Of a DNA stretch of 64,000 nucleotides, positions 9,563 through 18,156 are shown one piece after another (the first letter of the stretch is position 1; each line of letters opens with the position of its first letter). The translations under genes were made by a program, and so were the position numbers. A model generated the notes under the pieces. The model did no database searches. It was not told the origin of the DNA and saw nothing but the letters and a program-made list of their open reading frames with translations. This DNA is from Paenibacillus sp. J45TS6 (GTDB lineage Bacteria > Bacillota > Bacilli > Paenibacillales > Paenibacillaceae), in the NCBI RefSeq assembly GCF_018403285.1, contig NZ_BOSJ01000008.1, positions 1 through 64,000 on the forward strand, given 5' to 3'.

Positions 9563-10447
9563 TTACAATTTAATATTCGCTTCATCAAAGTACTCTTCCA
9601 GTGTTAGACCGCTCTCAGCGATATCCGGCGCTAACTCTTTACCTACATAGCGGATATGCCATGGCTCGTATACATAACCAGTGATATCTTCCCGGTCTTT
9701 GAGATAACGAATCACAAAGCCGTATTCCGGCGCATGTTCTTCCAGCCACTTGCCTTCTTCTGAGTCGCCAAACACTTCTTCGATTACATTGCCGACACTT
9801 GGACTGGATACATCAATGGCAAGTCCTGTCTGATGTTCACTGTAGCCTGGTTTCGCACTTACTCTTGCCGCATATTCTTCACCGTTACGCTCTACACTGC
9901 TGTTATACACAGAAACTTGCCGTTCGTATGAGCGATAGCCAGACACCGCTCGAAGTTCTATACCATCTTCCTCTGCTGCAGCAAATAATTCTTCAAGGGC
10001 AGCTGCTGCTTCCTTCCGTAAATGACGTTTCTCATGAGGCCCGTCAAAGGAGAAAGGAACATTCGGTTCAACCAAATCATCCGGTTCATACCCTTCCGGC
10101 AGACTCCGCTCTTTATTCACGATGACCGTCACTGCTTCCGCATTGGTTACAACACTTCGGTCACCTTCCTGCTGAATACTGCTCTGCAGTGAACTTTGTG
10201 CACGCAAAGCCATGACGCTGTCTGTTTCTGTATCTCCTTCACCGGTTTCTATACCGTCCGTATTGTCATCTGTTCCATCTGGGGTTACTTCCACAGAAGT
10301 ATTACCTGTCGCCGGAGCATTCAGGTTTTGTCCTTCCTGCTGGCCTTGTCCACCTACTTTACAGCCCGTGAGTAGAACGGTGCTGACCAACAGTGTAGAC
10401 AGCAGAGCAATTGTCCAGCGGTGTCTTTTCATCTTCGTCGTTATCAT
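9563..10447 (-). CDS. VanY-family D-alanyl-D-alanine carboxypeptidase, lipoprotein
   Basis: A 294-residue lipoprotein: the signal peptide ends in the lipobox LLTGC (Cys about 29), followed by a disordered Gly/Asn/Thr/Asp-rich linker to about residue 130. The catalytic domain carries the VanY/LdcB zinc signatures: SGYRSYERQ, SEHQTGLAID (His and Asp ligands) and EPWHIRYVG (catalytic Glu/His region). Such enzymes trim the terminal D-Ala, or the L-D bond in LdcB, from peptidoglycan stem peptides outside the membrane. There is no vancomycin-resistance cluster around it, so a housekeeping wall-remodelling role is likely. A Fur-like palindrome lies about 90 bases upstream of the start. Ribosome site GGGGGAGAG. 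Confidence 0.85.
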   Translation of the reverse strand: MITTKMKRHRWTIALLSTLLVSTVLLTGCKVGGQGQQEGQNLNAPATGNTSVEVTPDGTDDNTDGIETGEGDTETDSVMALRAQSSLQSSIQQEGDRSVVTNAEAVTVIVNKERSLPEGYEPDDLVEPNVPFSFDGPHEKRHLRKEAAAALEELFAAAEEDGIELRAVSGYRSYERQVSVYNSSVERNGEEYAARVSAKPGYSEHQTGLAIDVSSPSVGNVIEEVFGDSEEGKWLEEHAPEYGFVIRYLKDREDITGYVYEPWHIRYVGKELAPDIAESGLTLEEYFDEANIKL

Positions 10448-10533
10448 CTATTACTCTCCCCCATCCACATATAGCTTGTCCATGCTCTATTGTAGACTAA
10501 AAATAAACAGAGCAAAAGAACGCTGACGCCTCC

Positions 10534-10548
10534 TGACAATGATTGTCA
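10534..10548 (-). promoter_or_regulatory. Fur-family-like 7-1-7 palindrome
   Basis: TGACAATGATTGTCA is a perfect 7-1-7 inverted repeat, differing from the Bacillus Fur box TGATAATNATTATCA by one symmetrical base per arm. It lies between the SWIM gene and the start of the VanY-like gene, with a TACAAT -10-like sequence about 40 bases downstream on the minus strand. Regulation by Fur, PerR or Zur is inferred. Confidence 0.35.
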
Positions 10549-10585
10549 TGAGACACAGATATCTTATGCTCTGTCATGATCCTAT

Positions 10586-11323
10586 TTACTTCGTCTTGCT
10601 CCCAGACTTTGTCTGTGCTGAATGGGGTGCCCATTCTGTCGCCCGCTTGGACATCTGTTCTCGTAAATGGGTCAGCGCAGCATCCGTAGGTGCCTGAGGC
10701 AGCAAAGATGCAAGTTTTGGAGGAGGCGTCATTTTGGAAGGCGCCTTCAGGCGCAGCTCCACCTCCGTCAGCCGATGGCCAGGCTTGTGGAGCGCGCTGT
10801 CTTGGACACTCTCCGCGATGTAATCCATGATCGCGGAGACGTTGCCACCTGCTCGCGCAGCCGGTCGCTGCAACAGCGCTGCCCCAGGCAGTGCTTTCCC
10901 TTCTGATTCGGCTGCCCAAGAGCCGAATACACTGTCAAGGAGCGCCGTGCGTGTAATGCCTAGCAGGCTTAAGAGGGCCAGCGGCTCACGGGTTGCCCAG
11001 GAAGCGGCAGCTATTCTAGCCGCTTCCGCATGTTCGCATGCTTCGCTCTCACAGGTGCAGGTCACCTGCATCTCGGTAGCGAAGGGGATTAGAATTGCCG
11101 CTTCTTCAGGCGGCAACGGCTTATTTTCCATCAGTGTGTACACAAGATATGCAGACTCTGCTAACTGCTCAAGCAAAGTTTTTTTCTCAATGTCATCAAG
11201 GGGGTTCACATGCCCTTTGCATTCCACATTGTTATCTTCCGAATCCCTCACTCCACTAGATACGGTTGCCTTCCATCCGTGAGGCTCCAGCTGAAATTCC
11301 TTCACTTCGATGTTCACCTTCAC
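10586..11323 (-). CDS. SWIM zinc-finger protein paired with SNF2 helicase (YwqB-like)
   Basis: A 245-residue protein with the SWIM signature CTCESEACEH (CxC-x4-CxH, about residues 88-97), a proposed DNA- or protein-binding zinc module. The N-terminal 85 residues form a beta-rich leader, and the C-terminal half is Ala/Pro/Ser-rich and less ordered. The start codon is GTG with GGAAAGG just upstream. It begins 30 bases after the stop of the SNF2-type helicase gene on the same strand, the arrangement known from Bacillus subtilis ywqA-ywqB, so the two very likely form an operon and act together. GC content here is visibly higher than in the neighbours (many GCC/GCG codons). Confidence 0.75.
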   Translation of the reverse strand: MKVNIEVKEFQLEPHGWKATVSSGVRDSEDNNVECKGHVNPLDDIEKKTLLEQLAESAYLVYTLMENKPLPPEEAAILIPFATEMQVTCTCESEACEHAEAARIAAASWATREPLALLSLLGITRTALLDSVFGSWAAESEGKALPGAALLQRPAARAGGNVSAIMDYIAESVQDSALHKPGHRLTEVELRLKAPSKMTPPPKLASLLPQAPTDAALTHLREQMSKRATEWAPHSAQTKSGSKTK

Positions 11324-11353
11324 CTCACCCTTTCCTAAATCAAAATCTACGAA

Positions 11354-14300
11354 TTACATCCACATTTCTCCCTGTAAGGTAACAAGCCCTTTCAGTTCAT
11401 CGTCAGACATTTCCGTAAGCCAGTTCTCACCGGAACCTACAACCTGCTCGGACAGCTGTTTCTTACTCTCTATCAATTCATCAATTCGCTCTTCCAGCGT
11501 ACCTTGGCAGATCAGTTTATGAACCTGAACGTTTCTCTTTTGTCCAATCCGGAATACACGGTCTGTTGCCTGATTCTCTACGGCTGGATTCCACCAGCGA
11601 TCATAGTGAATGACATGACTCGCATGGGTAAGGTTAAGACCGACACCGCCCGCACGTAAGGAAAGGACAAAGATAGACGGGCCTTCGCCTTTTTGGAAAC
11701 TGTCCACCATCGCATCACGGTCTGCTTTGGAGATTCCTCCATGAAGGAAGAAAGGTTTCTCGTTGTAGCGCTGAGTCAATTGATTCACCAGAATATCTCC
11801 CATGGAGACATACTGCGTAAAGATAAGTGCCGATTCTCCATTATCTCGAATCGCATCGGTAAGCTCCATCAAACGTTCCAGCTTGCCTGACAGTTCCACC
11901 CGCCCGCTCTGTTCTTTACGATTTGGCTCCAGCAGTACAGGATGATCACAGATCTGCTTAAGCTTAGTTAGAGAGGACAGAACCACACCTTTTCGCGTAA
12001 AACCGGTTTGACCTTCAATCCCTGTAAGCAATTGATCAACTACCCCTTTGTAAAGGGCAGTCTGCTCCACAGTTAAAGAGCAATAAGATTTCAGTTCCAG
12101 CTTCTCCGGAAGATCCTTACGGATATCTGGGTCGCTCTTGAGCCTTCTAAGCATAAACGGAGACACGAGCTTATGCAGTTCACGAAGGGACTGTGCCCCT
12201 TCCTCGCTGCCAGCTACATAACGCTGCCGGAATGAAGCTGCCGTACCGAGATATCCCGGATTAAGAAATTGAAAAATAGACCACAGCTCACTAAGCCGAT
12301 TCTCCACTGGTGTTCCCGTCATCGCAATGCGGTGCGGAGCAGACAGTTTCATTACGCTTTGCGCCTGTTTCGTACGATAGTTTTTAATATACTGCGCTTC
12401 ATCAAGCACTACAGAAGACCAGTGGATTGAAGCAAGATCTGCCCCATCCCTGCCAGCCAGATGATACGTTGTCAGGACAATATCATGTTCTTCTGCCTGT
12501 TCACGGAAGCGGTCGCCATGCAAACGCTGGGTACCGTGATGGATATATAATTTGAAGTCCGGAGCAAATCGTGCGAGTTCCCGCTGCCAGTTGCCCAGCA
12601 GTGAAGTAGGACACACGATGAGTGCAGGACCTTCTGTATCAAATTCATCTTCTGCCATTCCTTCAAGCTTACGTTCTGCTTCTCTGATCTCCTTCGCTGC
12701 GAGCTTGGAGTCAAGCAGGCAGGTAATGACCTGAATCGTTTTTCCAAGTCCCATATCATCGGCAAGACACACCCCAAAACCAAGATCCCGCATAGCAGAC
12801 AGCCACTGGAAACCCCGCTCTTGATAAGGTCTTAGATTACCATGCAGAGATGGAGGTACTGATTTAGGCTCTATTCCTTTTAGTACTTGCCCTTCAAGCA
12901 AGAAGGACAACATCCCGTAGGACTCTGCACCAAAGATAGAAAGGCCTTTCCAGTTCGCATCTTCCTCATCTTCTGCGACTAGATGCATCCATTCCAATAA
13001 TGCCATCGTACCTTCTTCATTCTTCTTCATGAAGCGAAGGACCTGACGGATTTCTTTAGGATCAATCTCAATCCACTCTCCGCGGAATTCCACTAAAGGA
13101 AACGTAGACGCCGCAAGTCTAGCAAGTTCTTCTTGTGAGATCGGAATCCCATCCAGCATGGCCTCTGCTTCAAAAGCAACCAGCTGCTCCATCCCGAGTG
13201 TCGAGGTTCGTTTTACTGATCCGACGCGGCCTGGGTGTGGGAGCATCTTTAATTTAAGTCCTGTTTTTCGTTTCCCTTCCTTACTCCATCTAGAAGGCAT
13301 CATTACCGTCACGCCGCTCTTCTGCAGTTTAGGGACAGCATGCGCCATAAAATCATAGAACACTTCTGTATTCATTTTGACAGATGTGGGAGATCCGCTC
13401 CATCCTGATCTTAGCGCAGGAGCCAGTTCACATGCTTTGCCAAACGCCATTAACATCTGTTCCTGTATGGATTCATACACGGTTGTACCGCGGTCTACCT
13501 CCTGAGAAGGGTGAGACCATATCGCTTCAATCGGAACCCGAAAATCGGACTCGGTTTCACTTTCAGCCCAAAAACTAACGTTCCATTCGGAACTTGCCTC
13601 TGAGGGTTCTAACCGAAGCCCTAGTCGCAGTTTCCCGGCAGCAGGTCCCGAAGATTCACTCTCTATAGGCGGAGGAGAACTTTCTCCTGCCTCACTAACC
13701 GCATCTGACAACTCTTCAATTTCTTGAATTGTTCCTTGTACGCTTAGTTCTCGTGAACCGGTAAGGAGACTATTCCACCATAGTTCTGATAGTGGAGAAT
13801 ATCCTCTGCGATAATTCACGCGATATTTAGACAAGCTGCTTTCCACAGCTGCAATTTCGGAAGAAACTGCTGCATGGATCATTTGACTAAGGAAAGAGTA
13901 AAGCACGGCACCGCCTGCTTCCTTAACAGACCCCGCCTCCGTATCCGCGTAAACAACGGTAGCTGTCAGTGCAATCGGAGGGATGGATTCCGCAAGGATC
14001 GCAAAGCGTTCTATGTCTTCTTTCTCTCTAAGTCTCGGGTGCCAAGCACCCTTTACTGCAGATTGATTCCCTCGTCTTCTTCCGCCTGTTGCTGTCACCG
14101 GAGCGACCCCCGGAGCAATCTGACCTCGGAGCAGTAATTCCAAAGCAAATAAAGCTGCTTTAGACCAATATTCCATTTCTTCTCCGGCTTCAAACCCTGC
14201 TCCGGCTGCCTCTTCTTTGTTCCAGTGTATTAATAATTCGAATGCGTCTTTCGGGCTGAGCGCGAGTCCCTCGAGCGTCCGTCCCATTCCCATTCGTTTT

Positions 14301-14518
14301 TTCTTGTTTGTATCTGCACTTGAGGTCTGTACCTTGTTGGTCTGCCATCTGAGTTCCGCAAGACGCAAGGCTGCATGTTGAAACGGGCGGTAGGTACCGC
14401 CTTTTAATTTCAATTTACGTATTCCATGGCTCCAGGCATCGACCCTGGGTTCCGACGTTTCTCCAGAAAAACAAAAAAATACGTCTCCGAGCCAAATTCC
14501 ATATAGTGGTTGATTCAT
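11354..14518 (-). CDS. SNF2/Rad54-type DEAD/H helicase (YwqA/RapA-like)
   Basis: A 1,054-residue Swi2/Snf2 ATPase. Residues 1-560 are the SNF2-associated N-terminal region typical of bacterial members. The motor follows: motif I LADDMGLGKTIQVI (about 610), Ia LIVCPTSLLGNW, II VLDEAQYIKN, III MTGTPVENRL, IV ALIFTQYVSMGDIL, V SLRAGGVGLNLTHASHVIHYD, and VI DRVFRIGQKRNVQVHK. It is expected to translocate on duplex DNA or remodel DNA-protein complexes in the cytoplasm. It is co-directional with the SWIM-finger gene 30 bases downstream, a partner known to pair with such helicases, giving a two-gene unit. Length and motif order are normal and no motif is missing. Confidence 0.88.
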   Translation of the reverse strand: MNQPLYGIWLGDVFFCFSGETSEPRVDAWSHGIRKLKLKGGTYRPFQHAALRLAELRWQTNKVQTSSADTNKKKRMGMGRTLEGLALSPKDAFELLIHWNKEEAAGAGFEAGEEMEYWSKAALFALELLLRGQIAPGVAPVTATGGRRRGNQSAVKGAWHPRLREKEDIERFAILAESIPPIALTATVVYADTEAGSVKEAGGAVLYSFLSQMIHAAVSSEIAAVESSLSKYRVNYRRGYSPLSELWWNSLLTGSRELSVQGTIQEIEELSDAVSEAGESSPPPIESESSGPAAGKLRLGLRLEPSEASSEWNVSFWAESETESDFRVPIEAIWSHPSQEVDRGTTVYESIQEQMLMAFGKACELAPALRSGWSGSPTSVKMNTEVFYDFMAHAVPKLQKSGVTVMMPSRWSKEGKRKTGLKLKMLPHPGRVGSVKRTSTLGMEQLVAFEAEAMLDGIPISQEELARLAASTFPLVEFRGEWIEIDPKEIRQVLRFMKKNEEGTMALLEWMHLVAEDEEDANWKGLSIFGAESYGMLSFLLEGQVLKGIEPKSVPPSLHGNLRPYQERGFQWLSAMRDLGFGVCLADDMGLGKTIQVITCLLDSKLAAKEIREAERKLEGMAEDEFDTEGPALIVCPTSLLGNWQRELARFAPDFKLYIHHGTQRLHGDRFREQAEEHDIVLTTYHLAGRDGADLASIHWSSVVLDEAQYIKNYRTKQAQSVMKLSAPHRIAMTGTPVENRLSELWSIFQFLNPGYLGTAASFRQRYVAGSEEGAQSLRELHKLVSPFMLRRLKSDPDIRKDLPEKLELKSYCSLTVEQTALYKGVVDQLLTGIEGQTGFTRKGVVLSSLTKLKQICDHPVLLEPNRKEQSGRVELSGKLERLMELTDAIRDNGESALIFTQYVSMGDILVNQLTQRYNEKPFFLHGGISKADRDAMVDSFQKGEGPSIFVLSLRAGGVGLNLTHASHVIHYDRWWNPAVENQATDRVFRIGQKRNVQVHKLICQGTLEERIDELIESKKQLSEQVVGSGENWLTEMSDDELKGLVTLQGEMWM

Positions 14519-14617
14519 CGCAAGTCACCCGTTAGCCCTTTTAGATTGTTACTCTTCATCATATACGAAAATCGTTCAATTTAAAAATCAAAACCTTACT
14601 TTTTTTCTATAGGAGAC

Positions 14618-14660
14618 AAAAAAAGAATCGGTTATAGCCTGTAAGCTTGAACCGATTTTT
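14618..14660. terminator. Terminator-like hairpin in the 14.5-14.87 kb gap
   Basis: AATCGGTT / AACCGATT hairpin with A-rich left and T-rich right flanks. It lies between two minus-strand genes, where the SNF2 gene begins and the sugar importer operon ends. It could end leftward or rightward transcripts. Confidence 0.55.
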
Positions 14661-14681
14661 ATGTGATATCTATGAGTTACA

Positions 14682-14709
14682 TTGAAATGCTGTAAATTTA
14701 CATTATAAA
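14682..14709 (+). promoter_or_regulatory. Promoter-like element with an operator-like palindrome and no gene after it
   Basis: TTGAAA, a 16-base spacer and TATAAA on the plus strand, with the perfect 12-base palindrome TGTAAATTTACA (14691-14702) filling the spacer. About 95 bases further on is a strong ribosome-site-like AAGGAGGAG (14803-14811) that no start codon follows at useful distance. The remaining bases to 14870 hold only a terminator hairpin. Confidence 0.3.
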
Positions 14710-14829
14710 CCTAATAACTCGTTAAAGGAAACTAGGTCTACGATATCGTATCCATTTCCTATCCTCCTGCTTTAGAATAAAATGGATAAGCTTAGTATGT
14801 TCAAGGAGGAGAAATAAAAACGCTATAAA

Positions 14830-14863
14830 GGAAAATGATCCCGAATGAACGAGATCATCTTCC
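14830..14863 (-). terminator. Terminator of the sugar importer operon
   Basis: GGAAAATGATC / GATCATCTTCC hairpin immediately after the stop codon of the binding-protein gene. The minus-strand transcript continues into a short T-rich tail. Confidence 0.65.
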
Positions 14864-14869
14864 TTCATT

Positions 14870-16135
14870 TTATTTTTTCAGGCTGTCCCAACTCTTCTGC
14901 AGATCTTCAAGTAATTTCACAGGATCCGGCTTCGCAACATAGGCCTGCATCACGGCACCAAACTCTTGCGGCACTCCTTCTGGAAAGCGATTGAAGTTCC
15001 AACTAAGCACTTTATCATCATCACTATATTGAATGAGGTCAGCAGCAAGATCGCCAAGCGCTTCGGAATCTGCCGTAATACTCTTAAAGGCAGGAATGAA
15101 TTTAAACTCTTCCGTCATATATCTCTTCCCTGTCTCGGAAGTCACAAGCCATTCAAGAAAACCTTTTGCTTCGTCTTTCACATTAGACTCTTTGTTCACC
15201 ACATAGAAGTTAGGTACACCAACAAATAGTTTATCGGATGCCTCAGCATCATCTCCAATCGGCATCGGCAGTATACCTAAGTTCAGATCAGGATTAATTC
15301 CATCGATCTGCACCTGTGTCCAGTTGCCCTGCTGCATCATCGCTGCTTCTCCTGTAGCAAAGGTCGTAACTTGGGTGTTATAGTCTGTGGTCAGCGGATT
15401 CTTGTTGCTGTACTGCAGTGTCAAATCCAGCAGCTTAATCCAATCCTCGAACACGGGATTCCCTGGAATTTTCTCCGTTCCTTCATTCAATCCCTGGATA
15501 AAAGCGACAGGATCGGCTTGATTCGCAAACGGTACATTTACATTATGATTGCCAAGTACCCACCATTCCTGATATCCATTTGAAAAAGGAATGATTCCCG
15601 CGTCCTGAAGTTTCTGGGCTGCTGCCTGCAGCTCACTGAGCGTCTTCGGTAATTCCGTAATCCCTGCTTGTTTAAATAAATCTTTATTATATATAAATCC
15701 GTATCCTTCAAGTCCCAAAGGTTGACCATACAACTTGCCGTCTTTTGTCATAGGTTCTTTGGCCACATCAAGCACATCGCTTACCCAAGGTTCTCCAGAG
15801 AGATCTTCCAAACTATCGATCCAAGTATCCAGTTCACGGTAACCGCCCACATTAAAAATATCCGGATGTTCGGAACCGGCAAATTTTGTTTTTAGCGCAG
15901 CCCCATAATCACTGCCCCCGCCCACCGTTTCAATCTCAATGTTGATATCTGGATGCTCCGTCTCATACTCCGTAATCAAGCGGTCAAAGGCTTCGGCAAT
16001 CTCTACCTTATATTGAAAGATTTTAATTGTTTTCTTTCCATCTGCAGACTCGCCGTCTTTACCTCCACCGCAACCCGCAACAACCAGCGAACACAGTAAT
16101 AATGAAGTGAGTGCAAACATCCCTTTTCTTCTCAA
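14870..16135 (-). CDS. Carbohydrate ABC transporter substrate-binding lipoprotein
   Basis: A 421-residue family-1 extracellular solute-binding protein. The signal peptide ends in the lipobox VVAGC (Cys about 22). The fold is indicated by IKIFQYKVEIAEAFDRL near the mature N terminus, the DIFNVGGYRELDTW segment, EAAMMQQGNWT in the hinge-proximal part, and KGFLEWLVTSETGKRYM near the C terminus. Length is normal for the family. It is the last gene of a three-gene unit whose first two genes encode MalF- and MalG-type permeases, with 34 bases between. The ligand, probably an oligosaccharide, cannot be read from sequence. Confidence 0.88.
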   Translation of the reverse strand: MRRKGMFALTSLLLCSLVVAGCGGGKDGESADGKKTIKIFQYKVEIAEAFDRLITEYETEHPDINIEIETVGGGSDYGAALKTKFAGSEHPDIFNVGGYRELDTWIDSLEDLSGEPWVSDVLDVAKEPMTKDGKLYGQPLGLEGYGFIYNKDLFKQAGITELPKTLSELQAAAQKLQDAGIIPFSNGYQEWWVLGNHNVNVPFANQADPVAFIQGLNEGTEKIPGNPVFEDWIKLLDLTLQYSNKNPLTTDYNTQVTTFATGEAAMMQQGNWTQVQIDGINPDLNLGILPMPIGDDAEASDKLFVGVPNFYVVNKESNVKDEAKGFLEWLVTSETGKRYMTEEFKFIPAFKSITADSEALGDLAADLIQYSDDDKVLSWNFNRFPEGVPQEFGAVMQAYVAKPDPVKLLEDLQKSWDSLKK

Positions 16136-16169
16136 TTTAAACCCCTCCTGTATATTATAAAATGAGCTG

Positions 16170-17006
16170 TCATCCCTTTACTGAACCTGCGGTGATTCCT
16201 TGAATAATGTACTTTTGCATCAGAAGGAAGAAAATAATGACTGGTGTAATGCCAAGCACTAGCGCAGGCAGAGCTAAATCCCACTGCTTTGTATATTGTC
16301 CAAAAAAAGCATACGTGGCAATTGGAATGGTATGTAGTGAACTATTCTGCAGAAGGATGGACGGCAGCAGATAGTCATTCCAGATCCAAAGCGTGTTCAG
16401 TATAATGATCGTCACATACATCGGTCGCATAAGCGGATATACAATTCGGAAAAATACCCCATACGCATTGCTTCCATCCACTCTTGCTGCTTCCTCAATC
16501 TCAATGGGAACGGACTTCACAAAACCATGGAATAGAAATACGGATATCGGTATGCCAAAACCGAGATAACAAATAATAAGCCCATAGTGACTGTTCATCA
16601 GCCCAACGGTGCTTGTCACCTTAACAAGCGGAATCATGATGGACTGAAAAGGAATGACCATGGCAGCAACAAACAGCGTAAAGAGGACGCGGTTAAACCT
16701 GCTGTTGTGCCTTACCATCCGGTAGGCCGTCATGGAACTAAACAAGACAAGCAATAAATTGCTGACAATCGTTACAAACAGAGAGTTGAATAATACCTTT
16801 GGAAATTTGGTAATCTCCCACGCTCGCTGATAATTGCCCCATTCAAAAACTTTCGGCCATGCTGCCGCATTAGTCAGCAGATCACCAAAACTTTTAACAG
16901 AGTTCACAAAAAGGAAATAGAACGGAACGAGAAACAATAAAGCGATCAAGATCATAATGATTTCGGTGAGGAGTGTAGTAAAACGGTAGTTTTTACTCGT
17001 TTCCAT
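16170..17006 (-). CDS. Carbohydrate ABC transporter permease, MalG type
   Basis: A 278-residue inner-membrane permease with six predicted helices, starting with an N-terminal segment at about residues 13-33. The ATPase-docking EAA loop is visible as EEAARVDGSNAYGVFFRIVYPL (about 190-211). It ends TAGSVKG, the usual MalG-like tail. Its ATG overlaps the stop codon of the upstream permease by one base, so the two are translationally coupled. Together with the MalF-type partner it forms the channel for the sugar delivered by the downstream binding protein. The energising ATPase is not encoded here; a shared MsmX-like ATPase elsewhere is the usual Bacillales solution. Confidence 0.88.
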   Translation of the reverse strand: METSKNYRFTTLLTEIIMILIALLFLVPFYFLFVNSVKSFGDLLTNAAAWPKVFEWGNYQRAWEITKFPKVLFNSLFVTIVSNLLLVLFSSMTAYRMVRHNSRFNRVLFTLFVAAMVIPFQSIMIPLVKVTSTVGLMNSHYGLIICYLGFGIPISVFLFHGFVKSVPIEIEEAARVDGSNAYGVFFRIVYPLMRPMYVTIIILNTLWIWNDYLLPSILLQNSSLHTIPIATYAFFGQYTKQWDLALPALVLGITPVIIFFLLMQKYIIQGITAGSVKG

Positions 17007-17884
17007 TAGGCTTCCACCTCCCGGCTCTTCGTCAGACGAACCTGGATGCTGGTAATAATCGCAACCACGATGAAGAAAATGAGTGCCTTCGCTGTACCAA
17101 GTCCGTATCTTCCGTTCACGAATGCTTCATTATAAATGTTCAGCGCAAGAGACTCCGTGGAGCGGAATGGTCCTCCTTTTGTCAGCGAGAGGTTTAGATC
17201 AAACATCTTGAACGACCAAGAGATGGCAAGAAATAGACAGACCGTTACTCCCGGCATAATGAGCGGAACGATAATACTTCTTAAGATCTGTCCACGGGTG
17301 GCTCCATCAATCTGAGCAGCCTCCAACACTTCTGTCGGCACATTGTTTAGAGAAGATATGTAAATTACCATTAAATATCCTGCGGTCTGCCATACGAATA
17401 CGATGACGATGGCCCAGAAAGCGGTCGTTTCATCCCCTAGCCAAGGCAGATTAAAAAAAGCAAGCCCCGTCACTTCGCCCACAGATGCGAAACCGCGGAC
17501 AAATATAAATTGCCAGATAAATCCGAGCAAGAGCCCGCCGATGACATTCGGCATAAAAAATACGGTCCGCAGCAGATTTTTAGTCTTCAGCGGCTTCGTT
17601 AAAAAGTAAGCAAGAAAAAATCCAATAAGATTGGTGAGCAGAACCCCTGCCACTGTAAACAAAGCCGTGAATGTAAACGATTTCAAAAATGCAGGATCAT
17701 CTGTAAATATTTTGGTGAAGTTAGCGAACCCCACCCAAACGGGATCTTTTGAGGCACCACTCCATTCCGTGAAGGAGTAATACATCCCCAGCAGAAACGG
17801 TGCTGCAATGATGAGCATAAAGAAAAATAGAGCAGGACCAACGAAAATAAATTGCTGCATCATCTGTGAAGATTTTCGGTTCAT
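17006..17884 (-). CDS. Carbohydrate ABC transporter permease, MalF/UgpA type
   Basis: A 292-residue permease with six predicted membrane helices, an N-terminal helix at about 10-32, and the EAA motif LEAAQIDGATRGQILRSII at about 185-203. The sequence GPFRSTESLALNIYNEAF is typical of this subfamily. It is the first gene of the operon. Immediately upstream there is an AAGGGGAG ribosome binding site and AT-rich sequence. No ATP-binding cassette gene lies nearby. No two-component sensor or AraC/YesN regulator, often found next to such importers in Paenibacillus, is present. Confidence 0.88.
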   Translation of the reverse strand: MNRKSSQMMQQFIFVGPALFFFMLIIAAPFLLGMYYSFTEWSGASKDPVWVGFANFTKIFTDDPAFLKSFTFTALFTVAGVLLTNLIGFFLAYFLTKPLKTKNLLRTVFFMPNVIGGLLLGFIWQFIFVRGFASVGEVTGLAFFNLPWLGDETTAFWAIVIVFVWQTAGYLMVIYISSLNNVPTEVLEAAQIDGATRGQILRSIIVPLIMPGVTVCLFLAISWSFKMFDLNLSLTKGGPFRSTESLALNIYNEAFVNGRYGLGTAKALIFFIVVAIITSIQVRLTKSREVEA

Positions 17885-18156
17885 GGATGAACTCCCCTTT
17901 CTTTAACCATTTTATTTTATATATAACCCACTTAAAGGAAATTGAATGATATTTAAGGGATATAATTACATAATATAGAAAATAGAGCGCGATCATGCCT
18001 GTTTCTGAAGTGATTTGCCGCCTTATTCTTCATCGGGGCACCTCTAGGGAAAGCATATTCTTTTGATTGAAAAATTTAAGAGATGGGTAAGTATTCCATG
18101 ACTCGTTGGTCATTACATATTTACCCTCTTCAAAATTAATTACTGGAGGTTATCGT

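Noticed and set aside
10497-10919. 140-residue minus-strand frame overlapping the SWIM gene end
   Set aside because: Overlaps the better-supported SWIM gene in another frame and shows Arg/Gly-rich nonsense composition.
14836-14940. Short plus-strand frame starting MIPNERDHLP after a ribosome-site-like AAGGAGGAG
   Set aside because: The ribosome-site-like sequence is more than 20 bases from the ATG, and the frame runs antisense through the terminator and the end of the sugar-binding protein gene.
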